This document shows positions 1 to 12,248 of a stretch of DNA of 64,000 nt, piece after piece. Under the pieces are notes generated by a model. The model was given only the letters and a program-made list of their open reading frames with translations. It was not told the DNA's origin and ran no database searches. The DNA comes from Paramecium sonneborni (taxonomy: Eukaryota > Ciliophora > Oligohymenophorea > Peniculida > Parameciidae): positions 656,384-720,383 of the forward strand of contig CAJJDN010000002.1 of NCBI GenBank assembly GCA_905182985.1. The letters are read 5' to 3'. A program made the translations under genes and the position numbers. Within the stretch, counting starts at the first letter, position 1, and every line of letters begins with the position of its first letter.

Positions 1-356
1 ATATTGCGAATAAATACACTTTTTGATCTATTTTTAGTTCCATCTAAGTTATTATTAACATTCTAGTCAGTGATTTAATCTAACTCTCTCTGAGATAAAT
101 TTTTTGTTTCCAACTTCTGAAATGACTCAACAATACTAATATTTGTTTCTAAATCTTGATTTTATTTATCTTCATCATGAGATAGTTTTGATTGAAGCTC
201 ATCTAATGTTTCCGTTATCACTGTACTCTATTCAAAAATTACCTTAGAACTGTTATCCTTATGACAGTCTCTTTTAATTTGAAGTTGTTTTATATCTGTT
301 ATTGATGATTCAGATTGTGGTATATTATTTGCACATATCTATTATATTTACCCCAT
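1..356 (-). CDS. Partial hypothetical protein, N-terminal part (runs off the window)
   Basis: In the ciliate code the minus strand is open from an ATG at 354-356 to the window edge, about 118 residues with no TGA. The protein starts MGQIQQIC and continues hydrophilic, rich in Ser, Gln, Asp and Glu, with helix-prone stretches. Gly2 and a nearby Cys fit possible lipid modification of the N terminus, but the myristoylation consensus is weak because residue 6 is not Ser or Thr. I do not recognise a family. The next minus-strand gene ends 106 bp upstream of this start. The C-terminal part lies outside the window. Confidence 0.6.
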
Positions 357-462
357 TTAAGCAATTATATATATATTAAGAAAATATTAAAAGAAAAAAG
401 AATTTTATTAATAGTTTTTCTCCCGTAATTAAATAGATATGTGATTATAAATTAAATGTTAT

Positions 463-981
463 TCAAAAATAATCAATCATTTTACTAGTATTACATTATA
501 AAATAAAGGGTAGAAAAGAAACTTTATTTTTTGATTTTTTCTAGAATTGAGATTCTTGAGTATTTGATCTTTTTTTCAATATACTACTTGGCTTATATGC
601 AGTGCCTTATTTAGATATACTATTAATAAATTATGAAGCACTTAAAGATCTTTAATATGCCATTTTTTTTCTTTTCCAGTGTTTTGTATTGACAAGAGAT
701 TCTTAATGTATTTAATTTTTATTATCAACAGATATTGAGCGACTTCTTTTATTTGATGAGCAATTATAACTTGTACTTATTGATTTTTTCTTAATTAACT
801 ATTCATATGTTGCAATAATTTAAAGTAATGGAGAATCATCTTCTGGATTGATTTATACAACTTAATTAAAAAATGGTTTTTTAAATTAGTTCAATTGTAA
901 TTCATCATTACTTATTTTATTTTGTTATTCCTTATTAGAATAAGATTAAGGGCAGCAACAATAACTAGGATAGGATCCCAT
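463..981 (-). CDS. Small basic protein with possible N-terminal acylation
   Basis: An uninterrupted ciliate-code frame of 172 residues with no intron. It starts MGSYPSYCCCPQS: Gly2 with Ser6 matches the N-myristoylation pattern, and the following Cys triplet would suit palmitoylation, so membrane attachment is a reasonable inference. The rest is rich in Lys, Ser, Asn and Gln, with an arginine/serine-rich middle (NKRSRSISVD) and no clear domain. I do not recognise the family. It lies head-to-tail with the partial gene at 1-356 on the same strand and is separated from ornithine decarboxylase upstream by 617 bp. The long open frame with normal codon use supports a real gene. Confidence 0.6.
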
Positions 982-1598
982 TTTATCTAAATTAATTTTT
1001 TTAAAGAATAATCAATTTTAGTCATTGCAATATGATAGGAAGCATAAAGAATATTCTTGAAGAATATTAGATAATAATTAAATTGACAGTTTTAAAATTT
1101 TCATATTTTATCTATAAATTTGAATTAAAACTTTAAAAATATTGTTTTGATTAAGATGATGTTACACAAAAGTCCTTTTAGATTAAAAATAAAAAACATA
1201 ATTAAAAATTAAGAATTTCCATTTTTGTTTAATAAAAAAATTTAATTGCTATATCGATTAAGGAACTGATATAAATAGTATTAAATTAAAAAATTCATAA
1301 TAAATACAAAATAATCTATAATTCTTAATAAATGTATAAGATTTTTAATAATTATATCATAAATGATAGTTTAATTTTGATAATATTATTGCTAGATGCA
1401 ATTTTTGAATGAATAATTTAAATTATAATAGAGAGTGATTTTTAATATTTTTTGTTATAATTTTAATATTATTTTAATTCTTTAAAAGTTCTTAGATAAG
1501 TAGAAAGAAGTGAGAAATATATTTTCTTATGAATAATTAATTTGAATATAATAATATGTTTATATAATATTTTTGTCCATAATAATAATCATAATAAA
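982..1598. other. Intergenic, no gene seen
   Basis: A 617-bp, very AT-rich stretch with many TGA codons in all frames and homopolymer runs. It should hold the promoter of the gene at 463-981 and the 3' end of the ornithine decarboxylase transcript. I see no RNA gene or repeat. Confidence 0.5.
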
Positions 1599-2947
1599 TC
1601 AACAAATTTAGCTGATTGCAATCTAAGGTTACCCTTAGCTTTATTATTCAAATTAGCCACTCCATTGATAGATTTTGGTAGTTGATTTCATTCCATTAAA
1701 TGTAGATTTAGGTCCAATTGTATAACTTCCCATTCCTTACATACATAACCAATCTCCAACCTACATATCTGTGGGTACAGTAATATTCTTTGCAATAACA
1801 TCTGCACCATCACATGTCATACCAAATATTGAGACATTTGATTAATCTGAAATTTAAGAATCTATTGATTCTTCAGAATTAAGAACACTATAAAATTGAT
1901 CATTTTAATTTTCAAATGAGATACCATCCATAAGTATACAATTAAAAGAATGATACAATGATTCATTAACATGATAACATAATTTTCCATGCTTAATTCT
2001 TTTAGTCATAATTCTAAATAAAAGAGAACATGTATTAGCACTAAAATGTCTTCCTGGTTCAGCTATTACTTAATATCCTAAAGGATCATTTTAAGTTCTT
2101 TTTAATGCATTAATTGCATTTTCATGAATATTACTAGTAGGAAATCCACCTCCTACATCTAATAATTCCATCTTATGTCCATATAATCTTCCAATTCTCA
2201 TACATTCTTAGGCCAAATCAACAGCCTAAATATATATTTAAATTAAATTACTTTTCCAAAAGAGGATGATCCTTAAACAGCACTTCCACAATGAAAATGT
2301 ATACCATGTAATTAAATACCCATTTATTGAATTTGTTTAAATCTTTTATGAGCAGCATCTAAATTTGGCACATCATCCCCAAATTTACCAGAAAAAAGTG
2401 TAGCCATTTATTCTGGGTTTTCTTCAACAATAGATAATCTCCATAATATTTTCATTTCTGGTGCTATTTTTTAAATCTTTATTAATTCTTCAATTGAGTC
2501 TGCACTTGTTATTTAGACTCCTTTATTCTTAGCAAAGTAGATATCTTTTTCCTCTTTTACTGGATTACTATAAACCAACTTTGAAGCGGGAACTCCATAT
2601 TTCATCACCATTTAGATTTCCTAAAGGTTAATATTAATATTTTACTCCTTTTGAGGCACAATCAAATGTTCCATAAGGTCCATTTATGATATCTTATATT
2701 AAAGGTTCAATAGGGTTGCTCTTGATTGCATAATATGGTGTTATCCAAGGTAGGGTTTACCTCCATTAATTAACCTTATTTTTAAGTTCATTTGAATTGT
2801 ATATCATGAAGGAATGGCCATATGGATCTATTCTAGCATAGTTAAGAAATTCTCTCTATTATTATCTATTGAGCTATCTATTATCACAACCTAAAATAAT
2901 TTAAATTTTTATAAACTAACCTTTTAAGAAGTATAATCTAAAAGCAT
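1599..2947 (-). CDS. ODC: Ornithine decarboxylase
   Basis: Ornithine decarboxylase makes putrescine, the first step of polyamine synthesis, in the cytosol with pyridoxal phosphate. Removing three introns (26, 25 and 26 nt) gives 423 residues, close to the family's usual 420-460. The PLP-lysine segment reads TPYYAIKSNP, and FDCASKG follows. Later come LHGIHFHCGS, the PLP-phosphate-binding glycine loop LDVGGGFP, IAEPGRHFS, and the catalytic cysteine motif FGMTCDGAD. The C terminus runs through VGDWLCMQGMGSYTIGP. The ATG is the first one after an in-frame TGA upstream. I see no obvious C-terminal degradation tail like that of mammalian ODC. Antizyme-type regulation cannot be judged from here. 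Confidence 0.95.
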
Positions 2948-3126
2948 ATTAGCTGGTTTAATTAAGTGACCTGGCCAGTCTATGGTGGTTGTTCAGTGTT
3001 TTTAGAAGAAAAGATGTTTTATTTTAAAAATGATGTCATTTTTTGTAAGTTGGATTTAATTCCAAAATATTACGTATTTTAATATATTATATATTAATAA
3101 AATGATTCCAAAATAACCTTTAATAT

Positions 3127-4451
3127 TCATTATTATTTTTATTTCCCTTTTGAGGAAACCATTCTAACATAACTATCTATTTGCATTTAAAACTAAGTAA
3201 ATCCAAATAATTATATAACCCTTTCTCTACCTTTTTCTCCCATTTCTTTACTCTTTTCTTTATTTTAGTAAATTTCTATCATTCTCTAACACCATTCATT
3301 AGTTTTTGATTCACATAGATAACCAGTTACTCCATTCTAAATTGATTCCTATTTATTATATCAATAATAATAAATACTTTGGGTCCTCCAGAATTACATG
3401 CAATTACAGGAACTTAATTATACATAGCTTCAACTGGAACTATACCAAAATGTTCTCTTTCTGGTGTATATAGAACAGCTAAAGTATTAGACATCAACCA
3501 AGTTCGTTCAGAATCAGATATATTTTTTTTAAATGACACATATTCAGCTACATTTTATCTTTATGCAATCTAATTTAATTCTTCATAATGTTATGCATTT
3601 TCTTCCACTCGTTATTCAAATCCTCCTGCTATTACTAATCTTATTTATTCTATATTCTCATTTTAAGATAATTATTATCTAAATGCAGCAAATGCATGAA
3701 TTGCCAATGCAATATTCTTTTTTCTTTCATATCTATTTAAAGATAAAAAATAATTATTTCCACTTAATCTACTATCATGTCTATTAAGATCTGGAGGTAT
3801 GTCAAATTTTGAAAATTCTATTGCTGGGTATAATACTTCAGGTTGTCTACCATATTTATTATAAATAGGAAAAGCTTATTTTACTATTTCTCTTGTAAAT
3901 TAACTATTTACTAATATTAAATTAGCAAATAACATGCTAATCTCTTCAAATGAGTCTAAGAATAATCTATAAAATTTTTTTATTAATGATTTCCTCTCTA
4001 CACATAATAATTTATCAGGAAAATGACAATAAAATATTGTTTTTCTTCTAAACAACCAAAATAATGGTAAACAAACAGATACTTAATCAATTATGATAAC
4101 ATCCCAACGACCACTAAAAAATATAATATACAAAGTTGCTAATATCATTCTTATATATGCACACATTGCAGTACAATATCCTTTTAAATATTACAATTCA
4201 TCATACCAAATATATGAGCAGGTATTATATTTCCTCTTACTTCTACTGGGATTTATCCATTAGTTTCAGGAAATGAATGGTTAGGATCATGATGTGGAGT
4301 ATATATTTTTACATAATGATTTTTTTGTAATGCCAATGCAAGATTTACTACTAATTATTCAGCGCCTCCAATACCCAAATCTATTTTAGAATTTTTTATT
4401 ATTACCAGGGTGCAAAAAAGCTATCTTCAATTGATCCTATTATTATTACAT
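3127..4451 (-). CDS. ALG2: Alpha-1,3/1,6-mannosyltransferase ALG2
   Basis: ALG2 adds the second and third mannose to the dolichol-linked N-glycan precursor on the cytosolic face of the ER. Three introns (25, 26, 29 nt) leave 414 residues, the normal length for this GT4-family enzyme. The N terminus has AFLHPDLGIGGAEQLVVN, the donor/acceptor loop typical of ALG2. The C-terminal half has the EX7E motif in EHFGIVPVEAMYNQ, followed by PVIACNSGGP and the closing block SIQNGVTGYLCE. The start ATG is followed by four TAA/TAG glutamines before the first strand. The gene lies upstream of ornithine decarboxylase on the same strand, 179 bp away, with no functional link. Confidence 0.93.
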
Positions 4452-5661
4452 ATATTTCTTAATTATATATATAAGTGAATATAAAAAATTATACATAATG
4501 ATGTGTCAATCTAAAAATATATTTTGATAAATTATTTTCGATACGATAAAAAATAATTCTAATATATTATATAAATAATATTTTAATATTTTAAACAAGA
4601 ATCACAACAATAACTCTACTTCCTGATAATTAATATTATCAATTAAATTTCAATAAAAAGAATTATACAATAGTCATTTTATCCTGCAAGTTCTTTAATG
4701 ATACAGATAGTAAAGAACCAAAATCTGAGAGAAATTATTATAAATCAATATAATGTTACTATTATAAGATTTCAAAAATTCTTATGTGAAAAACTGCTAA
4801 TTTACAATTATCTTTACAATGTGGAATCATTTTCAAAATATTGTGTTTTCATTTACTATTTATTAATTATATAATAAATGATCTTTAATTAATAAATATA
4901 CATAGCTGCACTAATCATTGGTTTTAGAAATAATATAAATAAGCAGTTAACAAAAAAATTATTTAATTTTATTTTTCCAAAAAATAAATTAACTCTATGG
5001 CTTTAAAATTTATCAAAAAATGATAGATTTTAAATATCAAAAAAAATAATGATTTCGAAATCAAAATTACTCAGAAAGTATCATTAAGGGAAGTCAGTTA
5101 ATTTTTCTAATTGTGTATACTTCATTTATTAAAATTCTTCATTAACTCATCTGAACTAATAAACAAACCGTTCATTCAGTTGTATTCGAAAAGCTGAAAT
5201 AACAAATAGAAAATGTAAATCAAATAGTATGTATGATTTACTTGAAAATGTACAAAATATTACCTTTATAATCATAAAACTTCGATCAGATGGTTAGATT
5301 ATAAATGTATTTATCACAATTCCCCTCGTGTTTTAATATATAAAATTAATTATTCTAAAAAAAATTCTATTTAGTAGTAAAATCTTTTCCTCATCTCAAA
5401 CTTAAAGAGAAGGGTTGTTTCAGACTTTTTATGATATACAATATATTTTTGAATCAAGAAATAAAATATTAGAAGCAAATAGAAAAAAAATAAAGAAATT
5501 AAATTCAAAATAAAAACTTCTTATTTTTGAGTTAATGGTTTAATTATAGTAAAGAATTCTGTGCTATTAACTCTTAAATTCTTCCATTATTAGAGGTTGT
5601 AAAATATTGAATTTTAAGATTGCTTTCATCTATTCTGTCATTATTTTATTTATGTGTTCTT
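4452..5661. other. Intergenic; mostly no coding signal
   Basis: About 1.2 kb of AT-rich DNA holding the upstream region of ALG2. From 5,431 a ciliate-code frame runs on the plus strand for about 60 codons (starting MIYNIFLNQEIKYQ) to a TGA near 5,610. It could be an upstream exon of the gene at 5,662-6,522, joined through a 20-nt GT...AG stretch, but I could not make a continuous model. The rest shows no gene. Confidence 0.4.
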
Positions 5662-6522
5662 ATGAAGATATTGAAGATGAAAATATAGAGTTTCCCTAAA
5701 TGTGGATTATTAAAATTTCTTTTTTATCAGCTCATTCTAATTTTTTGTGATTTTTCTATTAGCCTTGCTTAATCAAATTATATAAAAAAATAAGAACCTA
5801 AATTTTATTTAGATATAGAAAGAGATCCTCATTAATTAATGTCACCTCCTTCTTCATATATTTAATTTAATTAAATTTTATACTTATTTGAAAAAAATTT
5901 TACCAAATTTCTAAAAATATTGTCACCTTTATATTTTACAAGATGAATAAATTAATTACAAAATTGTTTAGGTTTCGAGTTTTTGAAATCTTCACTCTCA
6001 TAAAATTTAAATAATTTATATAAAATCATGAAATAATAAAATGATTTACCAAATGCAATTATAGAGACTTAAAAAATATATCATCTTCAAGCTCCAGATA
6101 AAGATTGTTTCTCTATATATCAATCTAATGGGATAATTACAGAACACAAATATTATTCAGGCTTTTAAACAGTACAAAAGAAAAAAATCATTAAACAACA
6201 ACAAGAAATGAATCTTAACATTTATCTAGATATTTTATCGGATATTTCTAATTAAATTAATAATAAATCAGCAAATTTAAAATTTTGTTTCCTTCCGAAT
6301 AAAGAATAATAATTGAATTAAAAAAAATTTTATTCATAATTAATATATTCCATTACCTTTCAAAATGGATATCAATTTAAAGAGAAAGAAATTGATTAAA
6401 CTATTTTAAGGATAAGTAAACAACTTGAATTAATTTGCTTGGATGTTTATAATAATGGAGATTAAGACTTAAAAAAATAGATCGATGAGTTATTCGATGA
6501 GTTTTTGGATTTTTTTATGTGA
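5662..6522 (+). CDS. Hypothetical secreted-type protein with one internal TGA
   Basis: A single plus-strand frame of 287 codons is open except for one TGA at 5,944-5,946. The first part has a hydrophobic segment (FLFYQLILIFCDFSISLAQS) resembling a signal peptide, then a hydrophilic chain including FYLDIERDPHQL. After the TGA the same frame continues for 192 codons, with another possible start at 6,028, through HLQAPDKDCFSIYQ to an acidic end. Possible readings are a gene with a nonsense mutation, two separate genes, a sequencing error, or an intron I failed to find (the only GT upstream of the TGA gives a 50-nt segment that breaks the frame). No family is recognised. It ends 25 bp from the convergent Gln-rich gene. 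Confidence 0.4.
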
Positions 6523-6547
6523 GTTGCAATTTATTAATTAGTTTTAT

Positions 6548-7826
6548 TCATTTTTTCATTAGAATTTGCATTGCTTTTTGAATTTCAACATTAGCATCTA
6601 ATTATTGAGCAACGTATTTAGATTTATAATTCTCAGCTGGTTTCCTTTCAAACTTAGTTTCATTAAATTTTGTTCTCAATTCAACTTCTGTTTAGACTTA
6701 ATTTTATATTTACAATTATACTTTATTTATTCCTCTTGTATAACTCTTTAACTTATCTTTATTATGTTGTTTATCCAGGATTATTTGTTTATTATTAAAT
6801 TTTTGATTTTTTAAATTCTACAAAATCTTAATATTCATTATCATCAATAATTTTTTATTATTTTTTTGCAGCTTCTTTAAATCTCATGAATTCCAAATAT
6901 TCTAAATCTAATTATTAATCTTCATTTTTTTATAAATTTACTTTCTTTTCTTCTTTTTGATTATTTTATGAAGGTAAAGGGGGTCTTGAACCTCTGTATT
7001 AATTATTCACATTATCTGATGATTATTAAGGGTAATTTTAAAATTGAAGATAATCTTGTTAATCTTAATAAGGCTATTGATAATAATATTAGTGAGGGTA
7101 TTAAGGACCTTATTATTATTAATGGATATATTGATTAGGACATTGATTTTGTAATGGATTATATTATTGTTATTAATATTATTATTATTATTAATATTAT
7201 TATTATTAATATTAAATTGGATATTGGGAAGAAGGTAAATGCGGATGTGATTGTGGAATAAAATTTTATTCTCTAAATGAATTTCTTCTTCTTTAATTAT
7301 TATATTAATCTTAATAAGGATCCGGAATAATATCATCATATGATCTTTTTCTTTAATAATTTTAATATTATGAATTAGGAGGTGGTGGTTAATAATTATT
7401 TAATTAAGGGGGAAGGTTTGCTTATTAATAAAAATGAGGATTATATTGTTATTATTATAAATGATCTGGCTGATTATAGTTATTATAATAGTTTTACATT
7501 TGCATTTTAGGATATTATAACATATTAAGTGAAACCATGGCATTATCAATTTAATTTTGATGCCTTTAAATTTTGTCATAATAATTAACTTATGGTTAAA
7601 AAGGAATAGGAATATTATTTTAATAATAATATTCTAAAGGGTTATGATTATTGTATTATTTTTATGAACCTCTTTCTAGTTATGCATAACTTGAATAGGC
7701 ATTATATTTTCGAAATTCATTGAATTCATCCTTTGATGGTTATTATTCTTCTTCTTCCTCCTCATCTTCTTCTTCTTCTTCTTCCTCTTATTCACTTTCC
7801 AATTCTTAACTGTCTTCATCACTCAT
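6548..7826 (-). CDS. Gln/Asn/Tyr-rich low-complexity protein
   Basis: One 34-nt intron near the 3' end leaves 414 residues. The protein opens with an acidic run of Glu and Asp (about residues 8-27). About 270 residues follow dominated by Gln, Tyr, Asn and Pro, including tracts such as YQQQQYQQQQQYQQQQ; composition of this kind is called prion-like. The last third is charged and helical and ends in a conserved-looking tail (TKFERKPAENYKSKYVAQQ). Most glutamines are TAA codons, so the DNA contains long TAA/ATT-type repeats. No domain is recognised. RNA-binding or condensate proteins often look like this, but function is unknown here. Its start is 196 bp from a weak plus-strand frame at 8,023. 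Confidence 0.75.
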
Positions 7827-8022
7827 AATTTGAAAACAAAAATTGATTAAAACAATAAATTAATGGAAGTTCATGAAAGTTATAGATCCTAGTTGGATTA
7901 TAATTCAAGTTTTTTTGAGCCTAAGTATTTTCTAATGTCTATGATATTGTTATTCATCCTTTATTTTATTTTAAAAAACACGAGTAATAGAAGAGAGCCA
8001 ATAAAAGTATAATTATAATGTA

Positions 8023-8253
8023 ATGATCAAGGATAGAGTTTGGAGAAAATTTGCATTTTCATATTAAGATATGATGAATACATTTGATAACACAGATAAG
8101 GAACTTCTTAAAAATACTTTTCATAATACAATTTTCAATACAAAACCATCAATGGTTTAAAATGATGTTAGAAAACTTAATAAAAAAAATCTTAATGTGT
8201 AATTTGATTTAAATAAAAATATTACACATTTATTCCAATATAATGGGTATTGA
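8023..8253 (+). CDS. Short open frame, doubtful
   Basis: A 76-codon ciliate-code frame starting MIKDRVWRKFAFSYQ and ending at a TGA. Residue composition is protein-like (many charged and aromatic residues, no long homopolymer). It has no recognisable domain and I found no intron that extends it. It may be a small gene, the remnant of one, or a chance frame. The surrounding 7,827-8,430 shows nothing else. Confidence 0.25.
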
Positions 8254-8430
8254 GATAAGCCAAACTGCTTGAGAAAATTATTAATTAAACAAACACTTAA
8301 TTTATACAAATAATTTTTTATTACTTGAATATTTCTATAAAACTAAATTTATTAAATACCTTAATTGTATTAAGTTATTATATCTCATAATTCAATTTCA
8401 TAACAGTCTAATAATTTGAATAGGATAAAA

Positions 8431-9622
8431 ATGTCCAAAGAAGTTGTATTAATAGAATAAAATGTAAACTAAATAAAGTCCTCCTCTTTTTGAAATAGGT
8501 TGGTCTTGTTTTCATTTTTAATAATTGCATATAAGAAAATTAATAAATCTATAGAATGGCTAATATAATCTAATAGGTGAGTTACTGTCCAATTTTAGAT
8601 CAAATAGCAATTTATTATGATATCATACCAGAAGACATATAATGGATAGGGAATATGTAATACATCTCATTTTTATTCTGGCCTTTTTTGTATAAAGCCA
8701 CTATTGAATATAACCATGTATTTAATTGGTATAATCATTGTTATAGGGTATATCTTATTGATAACTTAAATTGAAAAGATTGAAGGATAATCATAGTAAA
8801 AAATTATGATAGGTTTTTTTTCATTGGAATTAGTGATGCTATGATTTTAATTTTAAAAAGTTCTTTCTAAAAATTTTTACTATTTATGAGAGATTGTTGG
8901 TAACAACTCTAAGCAATATGGTTTTTCTTCATTTTATTTTGATCTATTGGAAGTATAAGATATAATAAATAGTGAAATGAATTGATGATCGCAATTTTAA
9001 TTCGATTGAAGCATTTATCTATTATAGTTTTTTAGAAATAGACCTCCTCATCCAGCCTCAAACTTGGATATATCAAACATAAATATAGTAAAAGAAACAA
9101 TAAGAAAGTCTACTCTGAAATGATTACGAGGAAACAATCAATAATAGGCTGAATGACTTTAGGGAATTGTAAATCAATAAATATTACTTAAAGTTATAGG
9201 ATTTGGCTGAGTTTAAACAACTATCATATCCTTTGAATTATTTTATTTTGGTTATACTTAAGTAATAAATAAATAATAATAATTTATATAGGCAGAAGTT
9301 GCAATCAATGGAACTGTCTATCAAATTTCTGAAGTTGCATTTGGCTTTTGAGAATCAAAAAAATTAGATTCAATAACCAAATAAATAATCTAACTTGATT
9401 ATGACAGATATATAAAATCTTTATTATTATAGGAATGATCTCTTTAATTGTAGAAGAATTTGTCATTGAATATTTGAATTTGCATTAAATTATTCAATTG
9501 TTTTGCCTGAATTCAAATGATTTGGATTATGATTAGGATGTCTAACTATTACTCTAGATTATTTATATATCTTATTAAATTATAAAGCAAAGTATCGAAG
9601 AATTGAATAAGAAATTTGATAT
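8431..9622 (+). pseudogene. Decayed MFS transporter-like gene (resembles the FLVCR family)
   Basis: Short segments in different plus-strand frames match the order of a major facilitator protein, but no intron scheme joins them. In order: RLVLFSFLIIA (first helix), PILDQIAIYYDIIPEDIQWI (cytosolic loop and second helix), hydrophobic helices, ERLLVTTLSNMVF, a PPHPAS loop, and a last helix with a charged tail (LDYLYILLNYKAKYRRIEQE). TGA codons interrupt several frames. This pattern of a recognisable protein split by frameshifts fits a pseudogene, common in Paramecium after genome duplication. Which transporter subfamily it came from is uncertain, and a badly sequenced functional gene is an alternative. 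Confidence 0.45.
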
Positions 9623-9652
9623 TATTAATTATAAATAATAATTTTTGTAAAT

Positions 9653-11894
9653 ATGGAAAATAAGCCAATCAAAATTTTTGGAATGAGTATAAACATTTTA
9701 ATCTCTACTTTTCTTGCTCTTACAGAATGTTATATTAATAAAATTTCAGATTCAATCATTATGGATATTGTTTTAATTATCTGTGGAACTTTTTTCTCCT
9801 GGATTTTTATCACTTAAAAATTAGGATGGAAGTAGGGTAAAAACTTAAATATGACTTTAGGAGATATATCGCCTTTTTTTTTTTGGACTTTGGCCATAAA
9901 GAGAATTATTCTTGTTGGAATTTACAGAAGCGAGTTTATTTATTTTTTATTTGGGTTCCTACATGGAATCTACTCAAGTAAATTAGAAATTAAAGATAAA
10001 AAGAGGTATTATTTGAAAGCTAAAACTACTTTTCAAGTTTTACTGACTATGGTTTTAATCATTTTTAACTTTCTAACTAATACTATTCAACATCAAATAG
10101 TTTTAATCATCTTTTATATTATTCTATTTTTTCTAATAGGAATTTATGAAAATATAGAAATTTATACAAATGATTTAAAATAAGAAGATTGTATTATTGA
10201 TTAAAGAAATACTTAAGCAGAATTAAAAAAATGCTAAACAATTATTTAATAATATTAATCGACTACATCACTTTGGGAATAATTTAATAATCTAACTGAT
10301 GATTGGATTTGCTAAATTGAAATCACCAATTGTACTTTCCATCATTGTTGGGAAATTAAAGGTTAAAGCTTTGTTTTATAGAGATTTTTAAAGGAAAATA
10401 AAGCAAATATACGTTAATTTTTTAACAATCTTTATATTTTTGGTGAATCATAAAATTTATCGCAATCCGTAATAGATGAAAACAATACATTTTTAAATTG
10501 GTTAGAGAAAAATTATTTATAACTAAATTCTAATAATGGATAAAATTTTTAGAAATAAAAATTATTTTAAGATGGATCAGATTCCCACTAATAATAATTT
10601 TACGAAGATCAATAATCAATAATATCGCCTTAAAATGATGGAAGATTTATGTTCTAAAAGGATTAAATCTTAGATCATCCTGCTTTCTCAGCAACTCCTT
10701 TAAATATGGAATTAAAAGAATCCACTCAGAAGACATTATTGTAATGTTAATTATGTCTTAATTAAATAAAACTTAATTTAAGTCTTACAATATTTTTAGT
10801 TGATGATGATCGATGTACTGAAAAGAAATAATAGACAATTATTATCCATATGAAAAATCTTTAAAAAAATGAAATTTTAGAATAATAAAGACTCATATTT
10901 TATAAATTTGTTAGAAGGATGGCAAATCAATCAGGCTAAATGCTTAAACAAGTTATTCTTATGAAAAAATCCATGTAGTTCTAATTAACGTATTTATTAT
11001 AAATTAAGTGAAAGATAATTCGATAAGATCAAGTCTGTATCGTTTTGTGATGATAATACATTCGGTAAATAAGAATTTAAGCAAGTTCATTAAAATATTC
11101 CAAATGAATCACAAAGATAAAATACAAATTAAAAAATTACTGCTTCTCTTAGCCACAATCATGATAGTTTGGATGAGAACTTTTAAAAATTATCAATATG
11201 TTATTTCTAAAAATTATAAGAAAATCTTAAGTATTTAGAAAAACTAAATTTCGATCTAATAATAATGAAATAAAACAATTTTAATTTCTTTGAAATATAT
11301 AGTATTCCTTCATTAGATATTGAATAATTTAATATATTAACAAGTATTAATATTGTCAAAGAAATTTTTTAATAGAATCCTTTCTTAAGTCAGCACAACA
11401 TCATAATTTCTTAAGAGATAAATAATGAAGATTAATTGATAATATAATCTGATAAAAGAAAAATTAAATAAATTTTAATTAATATTATTAACAATTCTAT
11501 TGAAAAATTTGAAAATTCATAAACTTAATAAAATTAATCAATCTAATAATCAGATCTAAAACCCTAAAATATAATAACTATTAAAACATAATGTGATATT
11601 GATAAGATTATTATAGAAATCTCAGATAATTTTGGTGGTGTAGATTAAGAATAGCTTAACAATAGATTAAATGATTGCAAATTTGGTTTATCAACTTGCA
11701 AAAAAATTTTAAGATATTTAGCATATGATCCTAAAAAACCTTTGGAAATTATAAATTATGAAAAAAGCTCTACTGGGGTAAAAGGTACAATTGTTAAATT
11801 TATTTTACCAAAATTAAGAGATAATTTTTAACTATTCGAAGAAAGTAAACAATCCGATTCCTTGACAATTAGTATAATAAGAGAGAAATTTTGA
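9653..11894 (+). CDS. Membrane histidine-kinase-like protein with a degenerate ATPase domain
   Basis: One 34-nt intron (10,975-11,008) leaves 735 residues. The first roughly 180 residues contain about six hydrophobic helices. A Gln/Asn-rich linker follows. A helical segment near ITASLSHNHDSLDENF sits where the phospho-acceptor helix of histidine kinases would be. The C-terminal domain has an N-box (KQILINIINNSIEKF), a G1-like ISDNFGGV, a shortened G2-like GLSTCKKI and the final strand GTIVKFILP, all signs of a GHKL (HATPase_c) fold. The glycine-rich lid is reduced, so ATP binding may be weak or lost. No receiver domain follows. It could be a sensor kinase or a pseudokinase; the ligand is unknown. 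Confidence 0.65.
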
Positions 11895-12248
11895 TCATAT
11901 TTTTTAATTGTATTATTTTTCTGTATAATGATTTTTCTATTTTTAAAAATTCAAATCTCAAATTTTTATTGAAATATACCATGACTTAATCTTTCATTTT
12001 CTCATCTAAATTTGTTTTAAATTAAATTATTATATTTTAGGTAATTTTAAACTATCATTTAAAAATAAAAATATCAACTAAAAACGAATATTAATAAATT
12101 TAAAATTAAAAAATACTTTTCATTATTTTAAAAAAAGAGGCAAATGAAGGCAATTTTATTAAAAAAACTAGTCGAATGATGAATAAACATATAGTTTATA
12201 AAACAATTAATTGATCAAAAACAAAGAATTTGCTATCACAAACTAAAC
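11895..12248. other. Intergenic, no gene seen
   Basis: 354 bp between the convergent ends of the histidine-kinase-like gene and the left copy of the cyclin. It is AT-rich with stops in all frames. Its last 195 bp belong to the duplicated block that begins at 12,054. Confidence 0.5.

Noticed and set aside
2790..2830. Apparent frameshift with a TGA in ornithine decarboxylase
   Set aside because: It disappears when the first intron is placed four bases later, at the GTTTAT donor, giving an unbroken ODC.
7160..7220. ATT/TAA microsatellite
   Set aside because: It is explained by the polyglutamine coding of the Gln-rich gene, not a separate repeat element.
7007..7339. A 110-codon standard-code open frame rich in Ile and Asn on the minus strand
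   Set aside because: It is a shadow of the Gln-rich gene at 6,548-7,826 in another frame; the TAA repeats create it.
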